Assembly: GCF_042466415.1 (NCBI RefSeq)
Contig: NZ_JAXHCH010000002.1
Location: 2,728,001 to 2,792,000, forward strand
Direction: 5' to 3'
DNA length: 64,000 nucleotides
From: Albirhodobacter sp042466415
Lineage (GTDB): Bacteria; Pseudomonadota; Alphaproteobacteria; Rhodobacterales; Rhodobacteraceae
How positions within the stretch are numbered: position 1 is the first letter of the stretch; each line of letters opens with the position of its first letter. Shown here piece after piece: positions 1-7,686 of the stretch. The notes under the pieces are model-generated. The model saw only the letters and a list, made by a program, of their open reading frames with translations, was not told the DNA's origin and did no database searches. The translations under genes and the position numbers were made by a program.

Positions 1-1
1 G

Positions 2-886
2 GAAGGCTGCAAGGCGGACATGGGTCTGCCGGACATGGACTTGGCAGCGGCCAAGGCCGCGGGCTGCAAAACGCTGGTGATCGGTGTCGCGAATCGCGGC
101 GGGGTCATTAGCCCCGCGTGGAAGAAGGTGCTGGTTGCGGCATTGGAGGAGGGCTTTGATCTCGCTTCCGGTCTCCACAATCTTCTGCGCGACGAGGCGG
201 ACTTGGTCGCGGTTGCGCAGGCTTGCGGTCGCTCGTTGCACGATGTGCGCGTTCCGACCGTGGCCTATCCAATTGCGAATGGCGAGAAGCGCACCGGCAA
301 GCGGATGCTGGCGGTCGGCACGGATTGTTCGGTCGGCAAAATGTACACCGCGCTTTGTATGGAGCGTGAGATGCGCGAGCGCGGCATGGCCGCGAGCTTC
401 CGCGCGACGGGACAGACGGGTATTTTGATCACCGGTGACGGGGTTCCGCTGGATGCTGTTATTGCCGACTTCATGGCCGGATCGGTTGAATGGCTGACGC
501 CAAATAATGATGCGGACCACTGGGATTTGATTGAAGGGCAGGGCAGCTTGTTCCACGTCAGCTATTCCGGCGTGACCTTGGCATTGATCCACGGTGGCCA
601 GCCTGATGCGTTGGTGCTGTGCCATGAACCCGTGCGGACGCATATGCGCGGCCTGCCAGGGTACAAGCTGCCGGATCTGGCGTCGTTGCGTGATACGGCG
701 CTCGGGTTGGCAAAAGTTGCAAATCCGGCGTGTCAGGTTGTCGGCATTTCGGTCAACACACAGGCGATGGCAGAGGCGGATGCTCTTGAGTATCTCGCGA
801 AGCTAGAAGCCGAGATGGGGCTGCCTGCCACGGACCCGTTCCGCTTTGGCGCAGGAAAGCTGGTGGATGCGCTAGCGGCGATCTGA
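2..886 (+). CDS. dgcN: D-glutamate N-acetyltransferase DgcN (DUF1611), 5' end cut by window edge
   Basis: Seen: the frame is open from base 2 (E-G-C-K-A-D before the first Met at 20) to a TGA at 886, giving 294 residues. Homologues are roughly 330 aa, so the N-terminus lies outside the window. A P-loop-like GTDCSVGKMYTA motif sits in the middle, followed by a TGQTGILI segment, both typical of the DUF1611 C-terminal domain. Known: DgcN of marine proteobacteria acetylates D-glutamate to N-acetyl-D-glutamate as the first step of a D-Glu catabolic route completed by DgcA. The gene is followed by dgcA (74-base gap) and an aminotransferase, the expected context. The substrate is inferred from family and neighbours; the older annotation is simply DUF1611. 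Confidence 0.86.
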   Translation, partial: EGCKADMGLPDMDLAAAKAAGCKTLVIGVANRGGVISPAWKKVLVAALEEGFDLASGLHNLLRDEADLVAVAQACGRSLHDVRVPTVAYPIANGEKRTGKRMLAVGTDCSVGKMYTALCMEREMRERGMAASFRATGQTGILITGDGVPLDAVIADFMAGSVEWLTPNNDADHWDLIEGQGSLFHVSYSGVTLALIHGGQPDALVLCHEPVRTHMRGLPGYKLPDLASLRDTALGLAKVANPACQVVGISVNTQAMAEADALEYLAKLEAEMGLPATDPFRFGAGKLVDALAAI

Positions 887-914
887 TCTGTGTGTGATGA
901 TCTTGTAAGATATT

Positions 915-938
915 TGACGGGTCGGCAACGGCCCGTCA
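915..938 (+). other. Hairpin between dgcN and dgcA
   Basis: A 10-bp stem (TGACGGGTCG pairing with CGGCCCGTCA, one G-U pair) closes a GCAA tetraloop in the only sizeable gap of the operon. It has no U-tract after it, so it is not a classical terminator. It could stabilise the upstream mRNA segment or act as a weak attenuator; this role is inference. Confidence 0.5.
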
Positions 939-959
939 GCGTTTGAGAAAGGGCGGGCG

Positions 960-1922
960 ATGATTTCGGTAGAGGCGGAGCGGTTCAAGCTGGCGGAGGT
1001 TTTCACGATCTCGCGCGGGTCAAAAACTGAGGCGGCGGTTGTTACGGCGCGGGTGACGCGCGGTGGTGTAACGGGGCAGGGCGAGGCTGTGCCCTACGCG
1101 CGCTACAACGAGAGTATCGAGAGCGTCATTGCGCAGATCGAAGGACTGCCCGCCGATATCACGCGCATGGATTTGCAAGAGGCGCTGCCGTCCGGAGCGG
1201 CGCGCAATGCGGTTGATTGCGCGCTGTGGGATCTTGAGGCAAAGACGCTTGGCAAGCGGGTATGGGAAATGGCGGGTTGGCCCGCCCCGCAGCCTGAGGT
1301 GACGTGCTATACCTTGTCGCTCGATACGCCCGAGCGGATGCAGGCCGCTGCCGCGCGCCATGCTGACCGTCCGATTTTGAAGATCAAGCTGGGCACCGCG
1401 GATGATATGGCGCGACTGGAGGCGGTGCGTCGCGGCGCGCCGCAGTCAAAGATTTTGGTCGATGCCAATGAAGGGTGGGACGTCGCGACGTATCTCGATT
1501 TGGCGCCGCACTTGCAGCGTCTTGGCGTGGTGCTGGTTGAACAGCCCTTGCCTGCCGGTGCGGATGAGGGGCTGCGCGGGATCGCGCGCCCTGTTCCGAT
1601 CTGTGCGGATGAGAGCTGTCACGATCGTGCGTCTTTGGAGGGCATGGCGGGGAAATATGATTTCATCAACATCAAGCTCGATAAAACCGGCGGCCTGACG
1701 GAGGCCCTTTTGTTGCGCGATGCGGCGGTGCAGCAGGGCTTTGGGATTATGGTTGGCTGTATGGTCGGGTCCAGCCTTGCGATGGCGCCCGCCCTCATTG
1801 TTGCGCAAGGTGCCGGATTTGTGGATCTTGACGGCCCGCTTTTGTTGGCACAAGACCGAGATGCGCCTTTGCGATACGCAGAGGGAATGGTTTACCCCCC
1901 CGTAGCAGAGCTTTGGGGCTAA
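960..1922 (+). CDS. dgcA: N-acetyl-D-glutamate racemase DgcA (enolase superfamily)
   Basis: A 320-aa enolase-superfamily protein of the dipeptide-epimerase type. Visible catalytic elements are the KIK motif (Lys141, Lys143), metal ligands Asp168 (DANEGW), Glu194 (VEQPL) and Asp217 (ADES), and the second general base Lys239 (NIKLDK). Two lysines facing each other across the active site is the arrangement used for 1,1-proton transfer, that is racemisation or epimerisation. Next to dgcN the expected reaction is N-acetyl-D-Glu to N-acetyl-L-Glu. Without that neighbour it would be called an L-Ala-D/L-Glu epimerase, which remains an alternative. Start at ATG 960, after a GGGCGGGCG purine stretch. 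The next gene begins 12 bases after its stop. Confidence 0.85.
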   Translation: MISVEAERFKLAEVFTISRGSKTEAAVVTARVTRGGVTGQGEAVPYARYNESIESVIAQIEGLPADITRMDLQEALPSGAARNAVDCALWDLEAKTLGKRVWEMAGWPAPQPEVTCYTLSLDTPERMQAAAARHADRPILKIKLGTADDMARLEAVRRGAPQSKILVDANEGWDVATYLDLAPHLQRLGVVLVEQPLPAGADEGLRGIARPVPICADESCHDRASLEGMAGKYDFINIKLDKTGGLTEALLLRDAAVQQGFGIMVGCMVGSSLAMAPALIVAQGAGFVDLDGPLLLAQDRDAPLRYAEGMVYPPVAELWG

Positions 1923-1934
1923 GAGGAGAAAGCG

Positions 1935-2795
1935 ATGAGCCGGACAGTTTATGTGAACGGAGCCTACCTGCCCGAAGAAGAGGCGACCGTCTCGATTTTC
2001 GATCGCGGGTTCCTCATGGCGGACGGGGTTTATGAGGTGACGTCGGTGCTCGACGGCAAGCTGGTTGATTTTCAAGGCCATGCTATCCGTTTGGAACGCA
2101 GCCTGAAAGAGCTGGACATGGCGCAGCCGATGTCGACCGAAGAGTTACTGGCTGTGCACCGCGAGTTGGTGTCGCGCAACGACATCGTCGAGGGCATGAT
2201 CTATCTGCAAGTGACGCGCGGCAATCCGGGCGATCGTGATTTTGCCTACCCGCCGGCCGATACCCCGCCGACGGTTGTTATGTTTACGCAAAATAAGCCC
2301 GGCTTGGCCGATAGCCCTGTTGCGAAGACCGGCATCAAGGTCATTTCCGTCGAGGATTTGCGTTGGGGACGGCGCGATATCAAAACTGTGCAGCTTCTCT
2401 ATCCGTCGATGGCAAAGATGGCCGCAAAGGCCGCTAAGGTTGACGATGCTTGGTTGGTGGAAGATGGCAAGGTAACCGAAGGCACTTCAAACAACACCTA
2501 CATCGTTAAGGGTGGAACGATTATCACGCGTGAGCTGTCGCATGACATCTTGCACGGAATCACCCGCGCTGCCGTTTTGCGTTTCGCCGCCGAGGCCCAA
2601 ATGCAGGTTGAAGAGCGCGCATTCACCATTGAAGAAGCGCAGGCCGCAGATGAAGCGTTCTTCACCTCCGCCTCCGCCTTCGTGATGCCGGTGGTCGAGG
2701 TCGATGGCGCTCAGATCGGCTCCGGCGCGCCTGGTCCGGTTGCGACCCGTCTGCGCGAAATTTACCTTGAGGAAAGCCTCAAGGCGGCGATCTAA
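1935..2795 (+). CDS. dat: D-amino-acid aminotransferase (class IV, PLP)
   Basis: A 286-aa fold-type IV aminotransferase. The PLP-binding lysine is Lys150 in RRDIKTVQLLYPSMAK, matching the DIKSLNLL context of Bacillus D-amino-acid transaminase. The EGTSNN motif that holds the PLP phosphate follows. An AAGAGGAGAAAGCG Shine-Dalgarno region precedes ATG 1935. As third gene of the dgcN-dgcA unit, it probably moves amino groups from D-amino acids to 2-oxoglutarate, making D-Glu that DgcN and DgcA convert further; this coupling is inference. Branched-chain aminotransferase and aminodeoxychorismate lyase share the fold, but the context favours D-amino acids. A terminator follows about 40 bases after the stop. 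Confidence 0.85.
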   Translation: MSRTVYVNGAYLPEEEATVSIFDRGFLMADGVYEVTSVLDGKLVDFQGHAIRLERSLKELDMAQPMSTEELLAVHRELVSRNDIVEGMIYLQVTRGNPGDRDFAYPPADTPPTVVMFTQNKPGLADSPVAKTGIKVISVEDLRWGRRDIKTVQLLYPSMAKMAAKAAKVDDAWLVEDGKVTEGTSNNTYIVKGGTIITRELSHDILHGITRAAVLRFAAEAQMQVEERAFTIEEAQAADEAFFTSASAFVMPVVEVDGAQIGSGAPGPVATRLREIYLEESLKAAI

Positions 2796-2832
2796 GGCGC
2801 GTTTCGTCTCGCGAGATCATGATAAAAGTTAG

Positions 2833-2859
2833 AAGGCCGCCTCAACGGGCGGCCTTTTT
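2833..2859 (+). terminator. Rho-independent terminator of the dgcN-dgcA-dat operon
   Basis: A 9-bp stem AAGGCCGCC/GGCGGCCTT with a 6-base loop, followed by further T residues. It lies between the operon and the convergent amidohydrolase gene. The A-rich 5' flank could let it work weakly on the minus strand too. Confidence 0.85.
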
Positions 2860-2910
2860 CGTGAAAGGCGGTGGTGCGACGCTGTCTGCCGCCGCCGTCC
2901 CCTCGCGGTG

Positions 2911-3702
2911 TCAGATTCCGGCGCGGCGCAAAGCGGTTTCGATAATCGGGGCGAGCAGATCCGCCCATGCAATTTGCCCGTCCTCGGAGGCAATCAGATC
3001 GTTGCGCACTTCAATCAACACATTCGGGCGCGACGTTTGCAGCGCGTGCCTGTCGATGGAGTCGCCATCCAGATGGCCCGAGTAGGGTTCGTTGTCGCCT
3101 GTCAAAATCCCTGCTGCGCGCAAACCCTCGATCAGAGGCAGGGCGAGGCGCGTGTCGCGATGTGAGTAAAGCACCGCCGCTTGCCACGGGCGCGGGGGGC
3201 GTCCCTTCAACTGGGGTGTGAAGGAATGGATGGCGCAGATCGCACGGTCGGGGCGCTGCGCCGCCAGCGCCTCATAGGCGGCGTGATAGGGCCGGTGCAG
3301 GGCGTTGAGGCGGCGTTGCTTCTCCGCCTCATCGGCGTGGCGATTGGCGGGGATAATGGTCCCGTCGTAGAGCTTCATGAGCAGGGTCGGATCATCCTCG
3401 CCGCGATTGGGGTCGATCACGAGGCGCGAGAAGGTCGACTCGATGACCGGCGCATCGAGCCGGTGCGCGAGCCGGTGCGCCAAGCCCTTCGCGCCGATAT
3501 CGAAGGCGATATGTCGCGCCATGTCTTGCGGCGAAATTCCCAAGGTCGGGTCAATCGGCTCTGGCACCGCATTGGAGGCATGATCGCATGTCACCAACCA
3601 TCGTGATTGGCGCGCATGGCCTGTAACGAGATAGGCGGGATGTGGCCCCGGGAGGGGGAGAGGTGGGGCGGTTTCGGCGGAAGGTTTTAGATCAATCGTC
3701 AT
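2911..3702 (-). CDS. N-formylglutamate amidohydrolase family protein
   Basis: A 263-aa protein of the HutG-like N-formylglutamate amidohydrolase family. The N-terminal third carries the family signature VTCDHASNAVPE, then SRLVIDPNRGEDDP, a His-rich LHRPYHAAY segment and a C-terminal EVRNDLI motif. Known: classical members release formate from N-formyl-L-Glu in histidine breakdown, but no hut gene is in this window. It converges on the D-Glu operon, so hydrolysis of an N-acylglutamate made by DgcN/DgcA is an attractive inference, though not proven. It is monocistronic here. ATG at 3702; no strong Shine-Dalgarno is visible, so the start is moderately certain. Confidence 0.8.
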   Translation of the reverse strand: MTIDLKPSAETAPPLPLPGPHPAYLVTGHARQSRWLVTCDHASNAVPEPIDPTLGISPQDMARHIAFDIGAKGLAHRLAHRLDAPVIESTFSRLVIDPNRGEDDPTLLMKLYDGTIIPANRHADEAEKQRRLNALHRPYHAAYEALAAQRPDRAICAIHSFTPQLKGRPPRPWQAAVLYSHRDTRLALPLIEGLRAAGILTGDNEPYSGHLDGDSIDRHALQTSRPNVLIEVRNDLIASEDGQIAWADLLAPIIETALRRAGI

Positions 3703-3775
3703 GCTATTTTAGTAAACCGCTGTCATTGGGATGGAAAGGCAGGATATGTTGGCGCTAACGTATGGGGCATTGCTC

Positions 3776-3795
3776 TTGTCGAGAATATCCGACAA
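3776..3795. promoter_or_regulatory. Inverted repeat TTGTCG-N8-CGACAA upstream of pyk
   Basis: A perfect 6-bp inverted repeat, 20 bases overall, centred about 60 bases before the pyk start in the 144-base gap shared with the divergent amidohydrolase gene. Its size and symmetry fit a dimeric repressor operator. No regulator can be assigned from the sequence. Confidence 0.35.
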
Positions 3796-3846
3796 TATGG
3801 GGTTGGCCCACTAAATTTAACAAATGACAACAGGGGACGAGGCAAT

Positions 3847-5292
3847 ATGAGACGCCTTCGGAACGTGAAGATTGTGGCTACGTTGGGCCCAGCTTCCAGT
3901 GATTATGAGACAATTCGCGCGCTGTTTGAAGCAGGGGCAGATGTGTTCCGGCTCAATATAAGTCACGGCACACATGCCGAGCAAAAAGAGCGCTATGACA
4001 TTATTCGCCAGATCGAAGTCGATACAGGTCGGCCGATCGCCGTTTTGGCCGATTTGCAAGGGCCTAAGCTGCGCGTTGGCGTGTTTGCCGCAGGCGAGCA
4101 TGATCTGGCCGAAGGGGATAAGATCCGATTTGATCTTGATCCGGCTGAGGGGGATGCAACGCGTGTGCAACTGCCGCATCCTGAAATCTTCGCGGCGCTC
4201 AAGCCAGGCGCGAGCCTTTTGATCAACGACGGTAAAATCCGCGTTGTGGTCGAGGATTGCGGCGCCGATTTCGCGCATTGCGTTGTCACCATCGGCGGCA
4301 CAATCTCCAACCGTAAGGGCGTGAACGTGCCGGATGTGTTGCTTCCGCTCGCCGCGCTCTCGGATAAAGATCGCGCGGATCTGGAATTTGCGTGCTCGAT
4401 CGGTGTGGATTGGCTGGCGTTGTCCTTCGTGCAGCGCCCAGAGGATGTCCTTGAGGCGAAAGAGCTTGCCGCAGGGCGCGCGTCGATCGTGTCGAAGATT
4501 GAAAAGCCGCAAGCGGTGGAATCCTTCGACGAGATTTTGGCCGTGTCCAACGCGATCATGGTGGCACGTGGCGATTTGGGCGTGGAGCTTCCCGTGCACT
4601 CAGTCCCGCCGATCCAGAAGCGCTTGATCCGCAAGTGCCGCGCTGCCGGTAAGCCGGTCATCGTCGCGACTCAGATGCTCGAGAGCATGATCGAAAGCCC
4701 GATGCCGACACGCGCGGAAGTGTCTGATGTCGCCACCGCGATTTATGAAGGCGCTGATGCGATCATGCTGTCGGCAGAATTGGCCGCCGGTCGGTATCCG
4801 ATCGAGGCTGTCTCGACGATGAATTCCGTCGCGATGAGCGTCGAGAGCGATCCGACCTACCGTCAGGTGATCGAGGCGTCCCGCCCTGCAACCCGCAAAA
4901 CGGTTGCAGATGGTATCGTCGCGGCAGCGCGCGAAATTGCGGAGACGACAGAAATCGCGGCGATCTGCTGCTACACGCAGTCCGGCAAAACGGCGAGCCT
5001 CGTAGCCCGCGAGCGTCCGCGTGTGCCGATCATCGCGCTGTCGCCTGTGGTCGGGACGTTGCGCAAGCTATGCCTGACGTGGGGTGCGCATAACGTGCAT
5101 TGTGAGGAAGTCGAGCGTTTCAAAGCGGCGGTTGTCAATGCGGCGCGTGCGGCGCGGGCCTATGGTTTTGGCGATGAGACCGACCAGATCGTTGTGACGG
5201 CGGGTGTGCCGTTCAACGTTCAGGGAACCACGAATATCTTGCGTGTCGCCCCGTGTGACGAGCGCCTGATCTTCTCGGCCGATCCCGAGTAA
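3847..5292 (+). CDS. pyk: Pyruvate kinase
   Basis: A 481-aa cytosolic glycolytic enzyme that converts phosphoenolpyruvate and ADP to pyruvate and ATP. It opens with the family N-terminus RRLRNVKIVATLGPAS, has the active-site signature IVSKIEKPQAVE with catalytic Lys217, and the MVARGDLGVELP metal-binding loop. It continues through the A domain TQMLESMIE to a C-terminal allosteric domain containing SGKTASLVARERP. The length is normal for the family. ATG 3847 follows GGGGACGAGGCAAT, an acceptable ribosome-binding site. It has its own promoter region and terminator, so it is monocistronic. Confidence 0.97.
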   Translation: MRRLRNVKIVATLGPASSDYETIRALFEAGADVFRLNISHGTHAEQKERYDIIRQIEVDTGRPIAVLADLQGPKLRVGVFAAGEHDLAEGDKIRFDLDPAEGDATRVQLPHPEIFAALKPGASLLINDGKIRVVVEDCGADFAHCVVTIGGTISNRKGVNVPDVLLPLAALSDKDRADLEFACSIGVDWLALSFVQRPEDVLEAKELAAGRASIVSKIEKPQAVESFDEILAVSNAIMVARGDLGVELPVHSVPPIQKRLIRKCRAAGKPVIVATQMLESMIESPMPTRAEVSDVATAIYEGADAIMLSAELAAGRYPIEAVSTMNSVAMSVESDPTYRQVIEASRPATRKTVADGIVAAAREIAETTEIAAICCYTQSGKTASLVARERPRVPIIALSPVVGTLRKLCLTWGAHNVHCEEVERFKAAVVNAARAARAYGFGDETDQIVVTAGVPFNVQGTTNILRVAPCDERLIFSADPE

Positions 5293-5332
5293 GCCTATCT
5301 CGCCTCATAGGCGAGGGAAGCAGCTTAATGAG

Positions 5333-5360
5333 GCCCCTGCACATTGTGTGGGGGCTTTTT
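5333..5360 (+). terminator. Terminator of pyk
   Basis: A GCCCC...GGGGC stem extended by inner pairs (two G-U), closing a small loop and followed by TTTTT. A second perfect hairpin without a T-tract (TCGCCT-CAT-AGGCGA) lies just upstream near 5300-5314. Confidence 0.8.
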
Positions 5361-5440
5361 ACGTGAAGGAGGCTTGGCTCTTCGCGCGGGATCAAATGGC
5401 CGCGATGCGCCTCACCTTGTCTGCAATTCTTGATTTGAAG

Positions 5441-5456
5441 TTTACCTTTTGTTAAC
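5441..5456 (+). promoter_or_regulatory. CtrA-like site upstream of the small membrane gene
   Basis: TTTA-N7-TTAAC, one base from the CtrA consensus TTAA-N7-TTAA(C), about 50 bases upstream of the gene at 5504. CtrA is the alphaproteobacterial response regulator of motility, gene-transfer-agent and cell-cycle genes. With one mismatch and no test against background frequency this is only suggestive. Confidence 0.3.
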
Positions 5457-5503
5457 GCTGAGGGAGGTGCAGGGCTGTCGCGCCGCTTTTTAGTGAGCTT
5501 CTT

Positions 5504-5728
5504 ATGCAGAGTGATTATTTTCTTGTCTTTGGCCTGATCGTTGCGGCCTTCGCCATTCCGGCCGCTGTTTCCGCGTTTTCTGATAGCCGCCCGCCCCGTT
5601 CGGCCGCGATTGCCTTGATGATCGGCGGCGCGATGCTGTTGATTGCCTTCTTGGGTAAGCCAAGCGGTTACGCCCCTGCGCAGATTCCCGATACTTTCGC
5701 GCGGGTCTTTGCAGATATCATCAAGTAA
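5504..5728 (+). CDS. Small two-helix membrane protein of unknown function
   Basis: A 74-aa hydrophobic protein with one membrane segment at about residues 6-24 and another at about 34-50, joined by a short polar turn (SDSRPPRS). A soluble tail of about 20 residues ends in FADIIK. I recognise no enzymatic motif. The compact length, clean start and position just before the rpmI promoter resemble a conserved roseobacter hypothetical, but I cannot confirm conservation from one sequence. The Shine-Dalgarno (AGTGAG) is weak. A possible CtrA site lies upstream. Confidence 0.65.
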   Translation: MQSDYFLVFGLIVAAFAIPAAVSAFSDSRPPRSAAIALMIGGAMLLIAFLGKPSGYAPAQIPDTFARVFADIIK

Positions 5729-5742
5729 ATTCCCTGACGGGC

Positions 5743-5771
5743 TTGTCAAACGTCACGCGCTGTCGTAATTG
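5743..5771 (+). promoter_or_regulatory. Candidate sigma-70 promoter of rpmI-rplT
   Basis: -35 TTGTCA, 17-base spacer, -10 TAATTG, ending about 80 bases before the rpmI start. Spacing is ideal and both boxes are close to housekeeping consensus. Assigned by eye. Confidence 0.4.
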
Positions 5772-5849
5772 GCGCGCTCTAATCGTTGCGCGACCGGCTT
5801 AAGTGGCATGCCGAGTCGCGTAGAACCCCACTCGAAAGAGGAGATGGAA

Positions 5850-6050
5850 ATGCCCAAAATGAAGACAAAATCCGCTGCGAAAAAGCGGTTTTCGTTCACG
5901 GCTTCCGGCAAAGTAAAAGCTGGTGCAGCTGGTAAACGTCACGGCATGATCAAGCGCTCGACGAAGTTCATCCGCGACACCGCGGGCACGATGGTTCTGG
6001 CTGATTGCGATGCCAAAATCGTCAAAAAATACATGCCCTACAACCGCTGA
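5850..6050 (+). CDS. rpmI: 50S ribosomal protein L35
   Basis: A 66-aa highly basic protein beginning MPKMKTKSAAKKRF, with the L35 core GKVKAGAAGKRHGM and a YMPYNR end. It is a component of the large ribosomal subunit. The frame is open further upstream, but ATG 5850 is chosen because it matches the family N-terminus and follows AGAGGAGATGGAA. The rplT start is 15 bases after its stop, the usual pairing. No infC is directly upstream, unlike in enterobacteria. Confidence 0.97.
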   Translation: MPKMKTKSAAKKRFSFTASGKVKAGAAGKRHGMIKRSTKFIRDTAGTMVLADCDAKIVKKYMPYNR

Positions 6051-6065
6051 TCGGAGGCCTGAACC

Positions 6066-6443
6066 ATGTCACGCGTCAAATCGGGTAAAGTTACCCACGC
6101 TTCGCACCGCAAAGTCATCAAGAAAGCGAAAGGCTACTACTCGGCCCGTTCGCGCAACTTCCGCACAGCTACGCAGGCCGTCGATAAGGCAATGCAATAC
6201 GCAACGCGGGACCGTAAAGCCCGTAAGCGTAGCTTCCGCGCTCTGTGGATCCAGCGTATTAACGCTGCTGTTCGCGCATACGATTTCGAGATGACCTACT
6301 CGCGCTTCATCAACGGTCTGGCTTTGGCCGGTATCGAGGTTGACCGTAAGGTTCTCGCGGATCTCGCAGTGCACGAGCCGGAAGCCTTCAACGCGATCGT
6401 CGAGCAAGCCAAAGCGGCTGCTGCGAAAGCTGTTGCTGCCTAA
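6066..6443 (+). CDS. rplT: 50S ribosomal protein L20
   Basis: A 125-aa basic protein with the L20 pattern: MSRVKSGKVTHASHRKVIKK, then RSFRALWIQRINAAVR and SRFINGLALAGIEVDRKVLADLA. It binds 23S rRNA early in large-subunit assembly. It runs a few residues longer than the usual ~118 because of an Ala/Lys-rich tail (AKAAAAKAVAA). It is co-transcribed with rpmI and followed by a strong terminator. Confidence 0.97.
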   Translation: MSRVKSGKVTHASHRKVIKKAKGYYSARSRNFRTATQAVDKAMQYATRDRKARKRSFRALWIQRINAAVRAYDFEMTYSRFINGLALAGIEVDRKVLADLAVHEPEAFNAIVEQAKAAAAKAVAA

Positions 6444-6467
6444 TCCAACCGGATTACGCCGAAATCG

Positions 6468-6506
6468 CCCCGTGCTGGCTTAATTGCCCGCGCGGGGTTT
6501 TCTTTT
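6468..6506 (+). terminator. Terminator of rpmI-rplT
   Basis: An 8-bp stem CCCCGTGC/GCGCGGGG (one G-U) with a 14-base loop, then TTTTCTTTTG. It separates the ribosomal operon from pheS. Confidence 0.8.
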
Positions 6507-6518
6507 GCCTGATCGCGC

Positions 6519-6547
6519 TTGAAAATCGGGCGGCGCGTGGGTAGCAC
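6519..6547 (+). promoter_or_regulatory. Candidate promoter of pheS
   Basis: -35 TTGAAA, 17-base spacer, -10 TAGCAC, directly after the rplT terminator and about 25 bases before the pheS start. This leaves almost no leader, so there is no room for a Phe attenuator peptide. Confidence 0.35.
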
Positions 6548-6572
6548 GGGGCAACCTTCAAGGAGAATTGGC

Positions 6573-7655
6573 ATGGACGCGCTCGACCTGCTCAAAGCAA
6601 AATATCTCGACGGAATCATCGCGGCCTCGGATGAGGCATCGCTGGAGGAAATCCGGCTGGCGGCTCTGGGCAAGAAGGGCGAAATCTCGTTGCAGATGCG
6701 CGAGCTGGGCAAAATGACGCCGGAAGAGCGCCAAACCACCGGCGCCGCGCTCAACCGTCTCAAAGATGAGATCGACGGCGCGTTGCGCGCGAAGAAAGAG
6801 GCGCTGGCCGATGCCGCCCTTGATGCGCGTCTGGCGTCGGAATGGCTGGATGTCACGCTGCCGTCGCGGCCTAAACGCCAAGGCACGATCCACCCGATTT
6901 CCCAAGTGATGGATGAGGTCACCGCGATCTTCGCCGATATGGGCTTTGCCGTGGCCGAGGGCCCGCAGGTCGAATCCGATTGGTATAACTTCGACGCGCT
7001 CAATATCGCGCCCGAACACCCCGCCCGCCAAGAGCATGATACGTTCTTCATGGCGAGAAACGCCGCCGATCCGCGCCCGCCGCATGTTTTGCGCACCCAC
7101 ACCAGCCCCGTGCAAATCCGCGCGTTGCAGGACCGCGGCGCGCCGATCCGCGTGATCGCACCGGGCCGCGTTTACCGCATGGATATGGACCAAACCCACA
7201 CGCCGATGTTCCACCAAATCGAGGGCATGGCGCTGGGCAAGGATATCTCGATGGCGAACCTCAAATGGGTGCTGGAAGAATTCTGCCGCGCCTTCTTCGA
7301 GGTCGATGACGTCGAACTGCGCTTCCGCGCCTCGCATTTCCCCTTCACCGAGCCCTCGGCAGAGGTCGATATCCGCTGCTCATGGGATAACGGCCAGTTG
7401 AAAATCGGCGAAGGCGACGGCTGGATGGAAATCCTCGGCTCCGGCATGATGCACCCCAAAGTGCTGGCCGCGGGCGGGATTGATCCGAACGAATACCAAG
7501 GCTTCGCGTTTGGCATCGGCATCGACCGCCTCGCCATGCTGAAATACGGCATCCCCGACCTGCGCGCCTTCTTCGAGTCCGACCTGCGCTGGCTCCGCCA
7601 CTACGGTTTCGCGGCGCTCGATTTGCCGACGGTGTTCGGGGGGTTGAGTAAGTGA
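6573..7655 (+). CDS. pheS: Phenylalanyl-tRNA synthetase, alpha subunit
   Basis: A 360-aa catalytic subunit of the alpha2-beta2 enzyme that charges tRNA-Phe. It has an N-terminal coiled-coil arm (residues ~1-90) that grips tRNA, then the class II core. The core includes HPISQVMDEV, the motif 2 region RAGRVYRMDMDQTHTPMFHQ-like stretch, and motif 3 in FGIGIDRLAMLKYGI near the C-terminus. The start at ATG 6573 follows AAGGAGAATTGGC; the frame is open 18 codons further upstream but without family similarity. The beta subunit lies downstream, separated by a small YrhK gene. Confidence 0.97.
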   Translation: MDALDLLKAKYLDGIIAASDEASLEEIRLAALGKKGEISLQMRELGKMTPEERQTTGAALNRLKDEIDGALRAKKEALADAALDARLASEWLDVTLPSRPKRQGTIHPISQVMDEVTAIFADMGFAVAEGPQVESDWYNFDALNIAPEHPARQEHDTFFMARNAADPRPPHVLRTHTSPVQIRALQDRGAPIRVIAPGRVYRMDMDQTHTPMFHQIEGMALGKDISMANLKWVLEEFCRAFFEVDDVELRFRASHFPFTEPSAEVDIRCSWDNGQLKIGEGDGWMEILGSGMMHPKVLAAGGIDPNEYQGFAFGIGIDRLAMLKYGIPDLRAFFESDLRWLRHYGFAALDLPTVFGGLSK

Positions 7656-7686
7656 TCTACCGCAACGGCCCACATAAGAGCCGCGC

